Positions 1-8,532 are shown, numbered from the stretch's first letter. The stretch: DNA of 47,587 bases from Lachnospiraceae bacterium UBA1683 (GCA_002320245.1 DCKD01000047.1:1-47587), one strand, 5' to 3'. Translations and numbers: made by a program. Notes: a model not told the origin generated them from the letters alone.

Positions 1-1680
1 AGCGTTTAATTTGCCGAATAACATATCGAGGTTATCTCCTTTATCTGATTTATGAATACATACCATAGTAGACGGAGTTCCTCGGCGATTCATCACATAG
101 CAGTTGCCTTGTTGTGCAATATATGCAGAAATACGATTGTCGTTAAACTCTACACTTTCGGCAGGGTTTTCATTTTCCAACAACTCTCGGATTTCTTCTT
201 TTGTTACAACTACAACGTCCTCATGCACTTTGTTTCTTCCTTGTTTTGTAAAATTACAAATATCTTGCGAGAAATTCATAGGATTTTTGTGTTGTACTCC
301 TTGAATCGGCAATAGCGGATTATCCGCAATCATCACTATTTTTGTTTTTGGTCTGATTCCTTTTGTCTTGCTCTGAAATTCTGAACTTGTACTTTCAAAC
401 GGAACTGATTTTGCAATGTTCCTTAAACGGATTCGTATGGTCGGTAAGAGAGCGTAACTTACTTCTGTCAGGTTGTTATATACATTCGTTGCTATGCAGT
501 AGTAATTCTGCATACCGATAACCGTCAGATTATATCGGCTGATATTGAAGCCAGTCGTATGTCTGGCTATATCTTTTACCTTTAACTTTAGATTTGTTTT
601 CGCTTTCTTTATTACTTTTTGGTTCATATCTGTTTTGGCAACATAACCATGTTTCGTTCTTCCCTTTGGAATGACTTTGATTTTGAACCCCAGAAAATCT
701 GATGAATTTTTCTTCAGATTTACTACCTTCGATTTCTCCGGACTGATTTCTAATTTCAGTCTTTTATTAAGAAAATCTACGGTACTATGGTAAAACCTCT
801 GTGCTTCTTCATAGGTTGAACACATGATTTTAAAATCATCTGCGTAACGCACAATAAAACCGCTTTTCAGTTTGGTATATTTCTTTGCGTACTGAAGCCA
901 CCCATTTTTACTGCGGTTCTTCGGCTGGAATGTTTCCCATTGACTGCTTACCCACCAGTCCAATTCATTAAGGACTATGAGAGAGAGCAGTGGACTTAAC
1001 AAACCGCCTTGTGGCGTTCCTTTTTCTGGAATACCCTCGCCGTCAATTTCCGCTTTCAGCATTTTACTGATAATACAAATCAATCTTTTATCCCGAATAC
1101 CGAGTGTCCACATTTGTTTTAAGAGTTTTCCATGATTGACATTATCGAAAAATCCTTTAATGTCTACGTCAACACAGTAATGATATTTTGATAGATTTAT
1201 CAGTGTCGTTACTCTGCTGACTGCATGGTGGGCACTTCGATTTGCACGGAATCCATAGGAATGATTATGGAACTTAGGTTCACATATCGGTTCTAGGACT
1301 TGCAGGATACATTGTTGTACCAGTCTGTCCCAGATACACGGGATTCCCAGTGGACGCATTTTATCACTTCCAGCTTTGGGAATGAAAACACGTCTGACTG
1401 ATTTTGGGTGGTAGTCGCTAAGGCTTTCCCGAACGGTAGCGACAATCTCAGCATTGCTGAGTTGTTTTATATCATCTATCGTCATTCCGTCCGTTCCAGC
1501 CGTTTTACTTCCACTGTTTGATTTCAGATTGCGGTAAGCTAAACAAATATTTTGTTCCGAACCAATAATTTCAAGTAACTTATAAAAGTTATTACCATTC
1601 TTGCTCTGTGCGTATAACTCGTCATAGATATGTTGCATATCGTAATATTCGTTATAGCGGAGCTTGTTTTTCTTTAGCAT
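1..1680 (-). CDS. ltrA: Group II intron reverse transcriptase/maturase (partial)
   Basis: The open frame of 560 codons runs off the left edge, so the C-terminus is missing. It starts with ATG at 1680 behind a strong AAGGAGGG ribosome site. The protein shows the reverse-transcriptase fold: a QGGLLSPLLS segment and the catalytic YADD box at residues 279-282. A basic maturase X-like region follows. Near the edge an AQQGNC segment resembles the start of an HNH endonuclease domain, but the metal ligands are not visible. Family role: it binds its own intron RNA, helps it splice, and reverse-transcribes it into new DNA sites. No frameshift or stop is seen, so the intron may still be mobile. The symbol is used in the generic family sense. 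Confidence 0.93.
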   Translation of the reverse strand, partial: MLKKNKLRYNEYYDMQHIYDELYAQSKNGNNFYKLLEIIGSEQNICLAYRNLKSNSGSKTAGTDGMTIDDIKQLSNAEIVATVRESLSDYHPKSVRRVFIPKAGSDKMRPLGIPCIWDRLVQQCILQVLEPICEPKFHNHSYGFRANRSAHHAVSRVTTLINLSKYHYCVDVDIKGFFDNVNHGKLLKQMWTLGIRDKRLICIISKMLKAEIDGEGIPEKGTPQGGLLSPLLSLIVLNELDWWVSSQWETFQPKNRSKNGWLQYAKKYTKLKSGFIVRYADDFKIMCSTYEEAQRFYHSTVDFLNKRLKLEISPEKSKVVNLKKNSSDFLGFKIKVIPKGRTKHGYVAKTDMNQKVIKKAKTNLKLKVKDIARHTTGFNISRYNLTVIGMQNYYCIATNVYNNLTEVSYALLPTIRIRLRNIAKSVPFESTSSEFQSKTKGIRPKTKIVMIADNPLLPIQGVQHKNPMNFSQDICNFTKQGRNKVHEDVVVVTKEEIRELLENENPAESVEFNDNRISAYIAQQGNCYVMNRRGTPSTMVCIHKSDKGDNLDMLFGKLNA

Positions 1681-2422
1681 GGTCTGTACCCTCCTTAATC
1701 GCAGGAGCAAGTACATCTCTTAGTCTTACACGAACCCATACCATTTTCTAAGTAATTCTATTCTTCATATGACTAGTGGCTATCCCTCCACCGCTTGTTA
1801 TCACGGTTTCATAGGTACTGTGCCACCACTCTCACTGACATTAACACACCTTATATTATTGCTAATCTCACAATAACTTTATGATGTGAACACTTCACAG
1901 ACAGTAAAATCTCCATGTTGTCAGCTTTCAACGTTCCAAACACACTATCTGTACATATATCCTTAGGTTTCCTCTATAAGCCTGCTACCTTGATAACGCC
2001 TTTAACGTTATATGGATTTTCATAAATCGCGAGTCTTACTCACCCACAGTAGCGACACTATTTGTGTCACTGGGCATTTCTATCCAGCCCCGATATAGAC
2101 CCGTACATTCAAGGATTCGTCAGTAGACCTCTCATCTACATTCTAACCATAGATATTTTATAGACTTCCGGCATATAAGACACAACGCCCACCTCTGGGA
2201 ATCTTTCGTCAGCATTATCTGTTACGGTGTCTGTCTGCCGACTTCACCGAGCTTCTGACAGAGCCTTGTTTACTCAAGTTTCTGCCAGTCGGAGTATTAA
2301 AGTAGCCTTTCAGGGCGTTACCCCGTCATTCGACTATTCGTGTGTTTAGTTCTCCAACACACATTAAATATTGATTTAATGAAGTGCTGTGCCTACTCTT
2401 TTCAAGTAGGAACGTTTCGCAC
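1..2422 (-). mobile_element. Group II intron, 3' end beyond the window
   Basis: On the minus strand the intron begins at 2422 with GTGCG, the conserved 5' motif of group II introns. It follows the exon codons for Asp-Pro-Lys-Ser of a VirB4-like ATPase. Downstream of this point the reading frame loses all similarity to the ATPase family and soon stops. About 740 bases of non-coding sequence (2422 to 1681) would form RNA domains I to III and the start of IV. The maturase gene then sits in domain IV. Domains V and VI and the 3' exon lie off the left edge. The 5' boundary is seen in the sequence; folding of the ribozyme is inferred from family knowledge. Confidence 0.9.
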
Positions 2423-3926
2423 CGGATTTTGGGTCTACAATGACCGCACTGCCCCCGAACAGTACCGCATAATAGACAATGAGGTTGTTGCAAAAGGACT
2501 TGCCACCCCCAAGTGAACCAAGGAACGCAGCCGCCAGCGCATTTGTCACAGAGCCTTTGACTCCCTGTGCCGCAAGGCTCGGTTTCAGATAGACATTTCT
2601 GCCCGTGTCAAGGTTGTAGCCGATATAGATACCGTCATTTTCCCCTAACTGCTGTGTCGCACCAAAGCCAAGACCTGCCAGAAAATCGCTTGTCACGTAC
2701 TGGATATAGTCATTGATATACCGCTTGCTGGCTGGAAGAAACTCCCCATGCAGACCAAGCATATCCCCGAACGGGCGCACCAGCTTCACATTGAGGTCGT
2801 CGTAAAAGTCCTTGACTTCATCACAGCGGCGTTTCAGCTCGTCCAAACTGTCTGCCGCCACACGCACCACGTAGGACAGCTTATACATGGACTCTTTGGA
2901 CTGGTCTAAGGTGGTTTCCAGCTCATTTACTGAGTCCAGAGCGTCCACCACGTTGTTGCTGGCTTCGTTGTTGGACTCCCAAGCGTGGTTGTCCAAGTCT
3001 TTCAGCTCTTTCTTCTTGTTCCTTACCGTCGTCAATGCTTTTTTGTTGGTGACGATTTCCACGTTCATAGACGTGGACACGGGGAACGTAAATTGTTGCT
3101 GCTGATAGTAGAAGATTTCCGAAGATGGGAAGTCCAGCTCCCCGACAATATTGTTGATGGTGAAGTAGGCGGCATAAGTCGTCTGTTCCTCACTGTCCAG
3201 CTTTAAGTACCGCTGGTTCTCCGTGATCTGGCAGCGTGTCGGACGGATAAGGTCGTACCGCTTCACCAATGTTTCTTTTTTCAGCTTCTTTACCGGGAAG
3301 TCGTAGGCATAGTCCTCATAGGCAACGCCTGTTTTCCCGTAGATATGCTCGATTAGGTAGCCGAAGTCGTGTTTTTCTAAACGTCGGATTTTAAAGCGGT
3401 GGGAGATTTTACTTTCCAAGAGCTTCTCCATCTTTTGGAAACGGGCGATTTCATCATTGCTCATGGATACAAAATCCCCCATGAGCTGGTGGTTGACCTC
3501 ATACAGAAAGTCGGCAAAGGTCATGGCAGCGGACTTTCCGGCGTGCTTCAAGCTGATTTCTTCCTCGTTCACCAGCAGCTTGAAGCCAAGAAAAAAGCGG
3601 TAGTCAATCTGATTTTCCCCAATCATTTCAACTAACGCTTCGGTCTGTTCGTCTATCTTTGCACAAGCCACCTCACGGAGCCGGCCTGTGACCTCCTTTT
3701 TGGAGCGTTCCTGTGTCTGCCGGATACTGGACTCGGTGCTGATCTGCAAGGCGTGTATCTTCCCGTCACGGTTCTGTGCGATAAGCTGCCGGAAGTTGTC
3801 ATGTACCATGTACTTTTCCTCCGGCGACAGGAACGAATAATTATAGGGTATCAGCTCATAGTAGGCAAAGCACTCCCCGTCATGGTTGAACACTAGATTG
3901 TTTTCGATATATTTAATGGGGAACAT
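2423..3926 (-). CDS. VirB4-like conjugation ATPase, 5' exon (Tn916 Orf16-like), split by intron
   Basis: This is exon 1 of the conjugative transfer ATPase, about 501 codons plus one base. It ends at the intron border, after the codon for Ser in the segment VIVDPKS. The Walker A motif GSLGGGKS is at about residues 470-477. The Walker B and C-terminal half must lie beyond the intron, outside the window. Family role: it energises the type IV secretion channel of Tn916-like elements at the inner face of the membrane. I chose ATG 3926 because AGGAG sits 9 bases upstream; GTG 3935 and ATG 3932 are alternatives. The start overlaps the end of the Orf17-like gene, suggesting coupled translation. The frame continues 15 residues into the intron before a stop, so unspliced mRNA would give a protein with Walker A but no Walker B. 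Confidence 0.9.
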
Positions 3927-4314
3927 ACACATCACTCCTAACTGCCGTAACGGCTGTATTCAATAATTCCGTTTTCAGCTTCACCGCTTTTCCGGCGTAG
4001 GTCACTTTCGGGCGCAGCAGATAGCTGATACTGGATTTTAGGAAACCGTAGGGTTTCTTTCCGTCAAAGGTTTTCTGGCTCATGAACCACGTCACCGCCA
4101 CGGGGATACCAAAGTATTTGAGGAACGCTCCGTCAATCATGTTTAGGGGCGGCAGCTCTGCAAACACAATCACCGCAAACAGGGATACCACGAACCAAGC
4201 CATCTGTGTGAATGTGATGGGAAACGGGAGCTGAAAGTCGTTGATTGCGTAAATGACCTTTTCCACGCTCCAAATGTTGGTATAGCTTCTTATTTTCTTC
4301 AATATTTGTACCAT
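3913..4314 (-). CDS. TcpE-like conjugation membrane protein (Tn916 Orf17-like)
   Basis: The 133-residue protein resembles Tn916 Orf17 (TcpE family): a short N-terminus rich in Arg and Lys, the segment YAINDFQLPFPITFTQ, two hydrophobic stretches at about residues 40-55 and 65-80, and a basic C-terminal half. In the family it is a membrane part of the transfer channel next to the VirB4-like ATPase, whose gene it overlaps by 14 bases. The start is uncertain. ATG 4314 has AAAGGA only about 1 base away, while a TTG four codons later would have better spacing. Confidence 0.85.
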   Translation of the reverse strand: MVQILKKIRSYTNIWSVEKVIYAINDFQLPFPITFTQMAWFVVSLFAVIVFAELPPLNMIDGAFLKYFGIPVAVTWFMSQKTFDGKKPYGFLKSSISYLLRPKVTYAGKAVKLKTELLNTAVTAVRSDVYVPH

Positions 4315-4335
4315 TCCTTTCTTCTAAAATGGAAA

Positions 4336-4362
4336 CAGCAGCCTGCATTTCACAGACTGCTG
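4336..4362 (-). promoter_or_regulatory. Hairpin between ardA and the Orf17-like gene
   Basis: Arms CAGCAG and CTGCTG, with a second CTG/CAG pairing inside a one-base internal loop, form a 9-bp stem around a 7-base loop. On the minus strand it is followed by TTTCCATTTT, a weak U-tract. It lies in the 99-base gap between the ArdA and Orf17-like genes and could be a leaky terminator that lowers expression of the transfer genes. The structure is seen; the role is inferred. Confidence 0.5.
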
Positions 4363-4413
4363 CTATTAAAATAAGCTGCCAGAATCACACGTTTGTGCAG
4401 GTCTGCCAGCTTG

Positions 4414-4899
4414 TTAATACGGGCACTCAAAGACTCCGTATCTGGTTTCTATGAAGCACCCATCCAAGTCAATGTCACGGGCAAAGGCTTCATAGTCTAT
4501 GTAGTTTCTCAATCGGTCGGGTATCTCGCCCAGAACGCCGCACTCGTCAATTAAGTGGTAGGCAACGTCCACCATGTTATCGCAAGGGTACTGGATGATG
4601 TCGTCCTTGTGGTCGTAGAGTTCCTCCACGCTGCAAAAATGGCAGAGCAGGTCGTCAATCACCTCATTCAGCGGATAGTCCAGTTCCTCCACCATCTCGC
4701 ACAGGCGGTTGACTTCCTCAATGGGCGTGTACTCGTCGATTTCAAAGGGCAGCTCATAGTCATGGATGGCGTATTCTTCGTATCGGTCATTCAAGCCGAT
4801 CCGTTCTGCCATCTCGTCGTAGTCTATGGGCGGCGTAAACCAGTCGCCCACAAGCTCGCCCTCGTTATACTTGCCAAGGTTGGCAATATAGACACGCAT
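4414..4899 (-). CDS. ardA: ArdA antirestriction protein, copy 1
   Basis: A 161-residue, strongly acidic protein opening with MRVYIANLGKYNEG and carrying the WF.PP and YELPFEI segments typical of ArdA. ArdA dimers mimic bent B-DNA and block type I restriction enzymes, protecting the single-stranded element as it enters a new host. The frame can be extended to a TTG at 4908, but the ATG at 4899 gives the usual family N-terminus. GGAGG sits very close upstream. It lies 14 bases after the second ArdA gene, so the two are probably cotranscribed. The two copies share architecture but only part of their sequence, so this is not a recent duplication. Confidence 0.92.
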   Translation of the reverse strand: MRVYIANLGKYNEGELVGDWFTPPIDYDEMAERIGLNDRYEEYAIHDYELPFEIDEYTPIEEVNRLCEMVEELDYPLNEVIDDLLCHFCSVEELYDHKDDIIQYPCDNMVDVAYHLIDECGVLGEIPDRLRNYIDYEAFARDIDLDGCFIETRYGVFECPY

Positions 4900-4922
4900 T
4901 TCCTCCAATAGCAGCCACCGCC

Positions 4923-5426
4923 TTACCGATAGCGGAACACGCCGCTGGTTGTAAAAAGATACTCGTCGCTTTGTTCCAGCTCATGACCGTAGGAGATAAA
5001 GTCTATGTGCTTAATAAGTTCCGGCGGCAGCTCCCCGAAGCGGTGTTCTTCCATGACAAGGTATTCTGCCAGAGAAGCGGAGTCCGGCACATCATAGTGG
5101 CGTATCTCGTCCTTGTGGTCGAAAAAGTCACTGATGTTGTGAAACCACTTTGCCTGTATCTCGCTTAATTCATTGCCAAGGGGCGTGCCCTCGATTTCCT
5201 GCACCATGCGGCACAGGGCGTTGATTTCCCAAAGCGGCATATCAGGACTTAGGGAAAAGGGCAGCTCGTAGTCCTCAATCTCAAAATCTTCCTCTTTTTC
5301 CACGCCTAACTTTTCTTTGATTTCCTCAAAGGTCACAGGGCAGGGAAACCATGCGCCTACATACTCGTCCTCGTCGTCACGATAAGGCTTTGTGGTATTG
5401 AGGATGTATAATCTCATTTCATACAT
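4923..5426 (-). CDS. ardA: ArdA antirestriction protein, copy 2 (Tn916 Orf18-like)
   Basis: A 167-residue acidic protein with an ArdA-type N-terminus (MRLYILNT), a GAWFPCPV segment and the ELPF motif. It corresponds in position and family to Tn916 Orf18. It is expected to act in the recipient cytoplasm against type I restriction enzymes. ATG 5426 follows AAAGGACG at a rather long distance; ATG 5417 is an alternative start. It heads a two-gene ardA pair and lies next to the DUF4062 cargo gene. Confidence 0.92.
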   Translation of the reverse strand: MYEMRLYILNTTKPYRDDEDEYVGAWFPCPVTFEEIKEKLGVEKEEDFEIEDYELPFSLSPDMPLWEINALCRMVQEIEGTPLGNELSEIQAKWFHNISDFFDHKDEIRHYDVPDSASLAEYLVMEEHRFGELPPELIKHIDFISYGHELEQSDEYLFTTSGVFRYR

Positions 5427-5662
5427 AGTGATAAATCACGTCCTTTCAATTCTGATAGTATTCCCACCAAGACTGCATAATCTACATCAAATACAAAGTG
5501 GGAAAATTCTTCTATTTGGTTTGGCAGATAGGTAGCAAGCGGCAGTTTTCAAGCCTGTGGTAAGGTGAATTGGAAATGCCAGCACAGCCGATACGCCGTG
5601 CCATATCCTTGAAAATATCTTTATTCACGAACGCTCTTTTATCGTAAAAAGAGCAAGAAAAA
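5427..5662. other. Non-coding gap between ardA and the DUF4062 gene
   Basis: About 240 bases between the ArdA pair and the terminator of the DUF4062 gene. I see no convincing gene. It probably holds the promoter of the ardA pair, but no clear -35/-10 pair was found. Confidence 0.4.
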
Positions 5663-5690
5663 AGCAGCAAATCTTTAAGATTTACTGCTG
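5656..5690 (-). terminator. Intrinsic terminator of the DUF4062 gene
   Basis: On the minus strand the arms AGCAG/CTGCT and AAATCT/AGATTT form a 12-bp stem with a one-base mismatch and a 3-base loop. A run of six T follows (forward 5658-5663). It begins 7 bases after the stop codon of the DUF4062 gene, so that gene is a closed transcription unit. Confidence 0.85.
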
Positions 5691-5696
5691 ATTTCT

Positions 5697-6656
5697 CTAT
5701 ATAAGTGCATTCAATTCGTTCATAACCTCTCTGCCTTTTTCTGTTAAAGTGATTATTTCTTCATTATTCTTATTAACTGTAGCAGAAAACAATCCTAGTT
5801 GTATATATTGATTTTTTACAATAAGTGCTTGTTGTCTATCAACATAGTATCCACTGACAAAAGAACTTACAGCATCTACAAAATCTTTAGAATTATGTTT
5901 TGCAGTTAATCGCAAAGAAATAAATTTAAAGAGTTCGTCAAGAGTAGTTTCTACATCTTTCTCGTCAATAGTAGTAGACGCTGTATATATTAAGCAACGT
6001 TCAGTATAATGAAGTTTTATAGTATAACCATAAAATGGTAATTCCTTATCGTTAGAATTAGAACTTATTTTATATTCATCCAACTGTTTCTGTAATAATT
6101 CGTTTTGCTTTTGTAAATCAACTATTTGTTTAAGCAATTCTGTTTGATTGTATTCTCCCCCTCTTGTCCATCCTGGTCTACTAATTTCTTGCTTAGCTCG
6201 CATTATAGCAATTGCAGCTTTCCCGTTTAAATCGCCAGTATCTTTCCACACACTAGCCAACCTATTTCTCATAGCACGTAATTTGAATTCAGCAAGTTTT
6301 CCTTGTTTAATTACATCGGATTCTTTCTGGCTTTCGTTAAGTTCAACAGTATCATCTAATGCAAAAACTAACACCGGAATATTTTTAGACAACGCATATT
6401 CATATTCCATTTCTGTATAGCTAATACCTGTAGCTTCATTAATAGATCCATATCTACCGCCAATAATCAGTATGTAATAATCACATAAATCAATAACTTT
6501 TTTAATGACATTAAATTGTTCATCATCCGTTGCAACGAAAGCTTCCATTCCTGCCGGAATGCAATCAGCCATCAAAAGCAAATTTAAAATAGTTTTTCTT
6601 TCTTCAACCAAATCAGTATAAGTAGAACTTATAAATACTTGATATTTTTTGTTCAT
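5697..6656 (-). CDS. DUF4062 protein, candidate defence cargo
   Basis: A 319-residue protein. Residues 4-100 match the DUF4062 pattern: a YQVFISSTYTDLVEER start, a central YYILIIGGRYGS strand-loop, and GISYTEMEYEYAL. DUF4062 has a TIR-like flavodoxin fold and occurs as a sensor or effector domain in predicted bacterial immunity proteins. A coiled coil follows at about 175-200 (LLKQIVDLQKQNELLQKQL). The C-terminal 60 residues look like a winged helix (ALIVKNQYIQLGL..TLTEKGREVMNEL). The gene is clearly more AT-rich than its ICE neighbours and has its own promoter and terminator. That points to acquisition as a unit between the conserved Orf18-like and Orf19-like genes. The defence role is inference; the domain call is fairly firm. 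Confidence 0.8.
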   Translation of the reverse strand: MNKKYQVFISSTYTDLVEERKTILNLLLMADCIPAGMEAFVATDDEQFNVIKKVIDLCDYYILIIGGRYGSINEATGISYTEMEYEYALSKNIPVLVFALDDTVELNESQKESDVIKQGKLAEFKLRAMRNRLASVWKDTGDLNGKAAIAIMRAKQEISRPGWTRGGEYNQTELLKQIVDLQKQNELLQKQLDEYKISSNSNDKELPFYGYTIKLHYTERCLIYTASTTIDEKDVETTLDELFKFISLRLTAKHNSKDFVDAVSSFVSGYYVDRQQALIVKNQYIQLGLFSATVNKNNEEIITLTEKGREVMNELNALI

Positions 6657-6681
6657 AGTTTCATTTTCTCCTTTTTAGATT

Positions 6682-6710
6682 CTTTAATTAAGTATATCAG
6701 AAAAAAATGA
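6682..6710 (-). promoter_or_regulatory. Promoter of the DUF4062 gene
   Basis: On the minus strand a TTAACT -35 box, 17 bases and a TATACT -10 box precede an AAGGAG ribosome site and the ATG at 6656. The surrounding DNA is AT-rich. It gives the cargo gene transcription independent of the ICE operon. Confidence 0.55.
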
Positions 6711-6726
6711 ATTAGTTAATCTTTAA

Positions 6727-6948
6727 TTATGCACCAATAATCTTGTTGAACAGGTTTAAGAGTACGTCTTTTACGCCGCCAGCGTTGAACACCAGACCGA
6801 CAGCAACTAAGGCAATCACCAGAAAGCCAATCAGCTTGCTGAACTCACGCTTAAAGCCTAAGTAAATGCCAATCACCACGATTGCCATTAGCACAAGGCT
6901 CTGTGCGTTACTCAAAAACCAGTTGTAAAGGTTCTGTCCAAAGTTCAT
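6727..6948 (-). CDS. Small conjugation membrane protein (Tn916 Orf19-like, TcpD family)
   Basis: A 73-residue protein with two hydrophobic helices at about 14-30 and 38-55, and a short amphipathic tail ending NKIIGA. Size, topology and position after the relaxase and DUF3789 genes match Tn916 Orf19. It is likely a small membrane part of the transfer channel. Its ATG overlaps the stop of the preceding micro-gene (ATGA), so the two are translationally coupled. Confidence 0.85.
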   Translation of the reverse strand: MNFGQNLYNWFLSNAQSLVLMAIVVIGIYLGFKREFSKLIGFLVIALVAVGLVFNAGGVKDVLLNLFNKIIGA

Positions 6949-7079
6949 TTTTCATTGCTCCTTTCCATTTCTTCTAAGTGGGTGTCTGCTTCTTTCCCGA
7001 CTTGCAGGATACACATAAGCACCACGCCCATTCCCATGCCTGCCGATACCAGCAGCAGGTCAAACAATATGTGCCACAT
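6945..7079 (-). CDS. DUF3789 micro-protein
   Basis: A 44-codon gene starting MWHILFDLLLVSAG, with one membrane helix, then VVLMCILQVGKEAD and a charged end. The VLMCxLQVGKEAD signature is typical of the DUF3789 proteins encoded beside the relaxase in Tn916-type elements. AGGAGG lies 9 bases before the ATG, and the stop overlaps the next start by 4 bases. Function unknown; membrane location inferred from the helix. Confidence 0.85.
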   Translation of the reverse strand: MWHILFDLLLVSAGMGMGVVLMCILQVGKEADTHLEEMERSNEK

Positions 7080-7082
7080 TTC

Positions 7083-8300
7083 TTATTCCTCCTTGTCCTT
7101 GACCGTCATTTCCTCCACGGTGACGGAGAGCTGCCGCAAGACCTTTTCCAATCGGTCAGAGAGCTTCGCATGTTTCACCATGTCCTTAATCACCGCCGTG
7201 TTGTTCTGTTTATCCAGTTTTTCCGCCACCTGTAAGGTAGGGGCGACCTGCCTTGCCAACCAGTTTAAGGTACGCTGGAAATTGTACGGTTCGGGTTCGG
7301 TCGTCAGTTTCAGCCGCCCACGCCCCTCGCCGAGAAACCACGCCCAACGTTCATTGGTCTGCCATTCGCTCCGTCGCTTTGTGTCGTCCTTATCGGCAAA
7401 CCGCACATAGCGGTTGATGATGGAAAAGGCAGTACGTTCAGCGTCATAGTAGGTCAGCAGGTCACGCACCGCATAGTAGGCTCGCTCGTTCTTCAAACGA
7501 ATTTCAAAACGGTTCTTGACAGGCGTTTCCTCAACAGGGATGTCATATTTCACGTACTGCTCGTAATCTTTTTCATACACACAGAAGTAGACTTCTGATT
7601 TCAGTGAACCGATATAAAGCGTGTGCCCCATGCCGGACTTGTTTTCCTCATGGCTCTGCACCAGCTCGCCTGAGCGGTAGGACTTGAAACTTCGGAATAC
7701 GGAAATACATTCCTCATTCCGGCATTTAGCGGTCAGCTCTGGAATGTCCAGTATCCCCACCCTGTCGTTGATGGCAAGGTCTATCCGTTTGAATACGCCA
7801 CCCTCGCAGAGAGCGTCCGTGAAGAAGTCATACCAGCTCCTATGCTGTGCCAGCAGGAAGTTTTCAAACTGGCGGCAGCCTTTTCCTTTCAGTTCCAGCA
7901 GCACCCCCTTTTCCTGTTCGGGGGATACCAAAACGAAGATATCTCCCATGTAGTAATGCTCTGGATAGGAGTAAAAACCGAAGTCCTCATGTATCATGAA
8001 GTCCAGCTTCAATTTGAGGATGGTTTCAACCACGAATTTCACGTCTGTGGTGGGAAAGCGTATCCGCACATAATCAAACAGCATGGTAAGCGGTGTTTCC
8101 GGGTTGTACCGTTCCAGAGCTTGCAGCAGATTTTCTTTGATTTCCTCGCTAGGGGCAGCACCGCCGGACTCTATCTTGCCAAGATACTGCCTTGTAATGC
8201 CAGCCGCCACCGCCAGCTTATTTTGTGAAACGCCGTATGCCAGCCGTTTTTCTTTTAAATCCGTGTTCCAGTCTGTATTATTCAGTAAAAATCCCTCCAT
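7083..8300 (-). CDS. MobT-type relaxase / replication initiator (Tn916 Orf20-like)
   Basis: A protein of about 405 residues. The N-terminal helix-turn-helix (KRLAYGVSQNKLAVAAGITRQYLGKIESG) is followed by a Rep_trans/MobT catalytic region with FKRIDLAINDRVG and SYRSGE segments. The family nicks oriT and starts rolling-circle transfer and replication of Tn916-like ICEs. The frame can start at ATG 8339, but that start has no ribosome site and would place a perfect dyad in the coding region. ATG 8300 better matches the usual short N-terminus before LLNNTDW, although the GGAGGG overlapping it might serve a later non-ATG start. Just upstream lie the dyad and the oriT-like hairpin, as expected. Confidence 0.9.
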   Translation of the reverse strand: MEGFLLNNTDWNTDLKEKRLAYGVSQNKLAVAAGITRQYLGKIESGGAAPSEEIKENLLQALERYNPETPLTMLFDYVRIRFPTTDVKFVVETILKLKLDFMIHEDFGFYSYPEHYYMGDIFVLVSPEQEKGVLLELKGKGCRQFENFLLAQHRSWYDFFTDALCEGGVFKRIDLAINDRVGILDIPELTAKCRNEECISVFRSFKSYRSGELVQSHEENKSGMGHTLYIGSLKSEVYFCVYEKDYEQYVKYDIPVEETPVKNRFEIRLKNERAYYAVRDLLTYYDAERTAFSIINRYVRFADKDDTKRRSEWQTNERWAWFLGEGRGRLKLTTEPEPYNFQRTLNWLARQVAPTLQVAEKLDKQNNTAVIKDMVKHAKLSDRLEKVLRQLSVTVEEMTVKDKEE

Positions 8301-8312
8301 TCTGGAAAAAGT

Positions 8313-8337
8313 GTCAACTAGAAGCGTTCCAGTTGAC
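8313..8337. repeat. Inverted repeat in the relaxase leader
   Basis: Arms GTCAACT and AGTTGAC with inner GAA/TTC pairs form an 11-bp dyad with one mismatch and a 3-base centre. It lies between the preferred relaxase start and the oriT hairpin. It may be a binding site for the relaxase HTH domain or another accessory protein, or part of oriT. Dyad seen; role inferred. Confidence 0.6.
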
Positions 8338-8413
8338 ATCTTATGAAAGTAGAAAAAGTCCTTATTTTACAAGGACTTTCCTAACTTCTTTGACTGTTTC
8401 CTATTGTATTTGT

Positions 8414-8438
8414 GCCCCCCTGTTAGATACCGGGGGGC
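8414..8438. other. Origin of transfer (oriT) hairpin
   Basis: A 7-bp perfect inverted repeat, GCCCCCC ... GGGGGGC, around an 11-base loop. On the minus strand the loop and second arm read CTAACAGGGGGG. As I remember them, this matches the GC-rich inverted repeats of the Tn916 and ICEBs1 oriT regions. It lies just upstream of the relaxase gene, the position of oriT in both elements. The exact nick site is not assigned. Confidence 0.75.
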
Positions 8439-8448
8439 GAATGGTTGT

Positions 8449-8462
8449 GGCGGCAAGCCGCC
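8449..8462. repeat. Short GC hairpin next to oriT
   Basis: GGCGGC and GCCGCC pair perfectly around a two-base loop, 11 bases from the oriT repeat. Possibly part of the extended oriT or a single-strand origin. Confidence 0.45.
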
Positions 8463-8532
8463 CCAACACGGCTAGGACGAACCAGCGGCTTTCGCTTCGC
8501 ACGCCGCCTGTCCGTCCTGCCTTTGGTCGTTT

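Noticed and set aside
2376..2422. Treating the ATPase as a 519-residue complete protein
   Set aside because: The last 15 residues come from intron sequence; the family sequence breaks exactly at GTGCG.
4555..4911. 118-codon forward frame opposite ardA
   Set aside because: A shadow frame of the acidic ArdA gene with no ribosome site.
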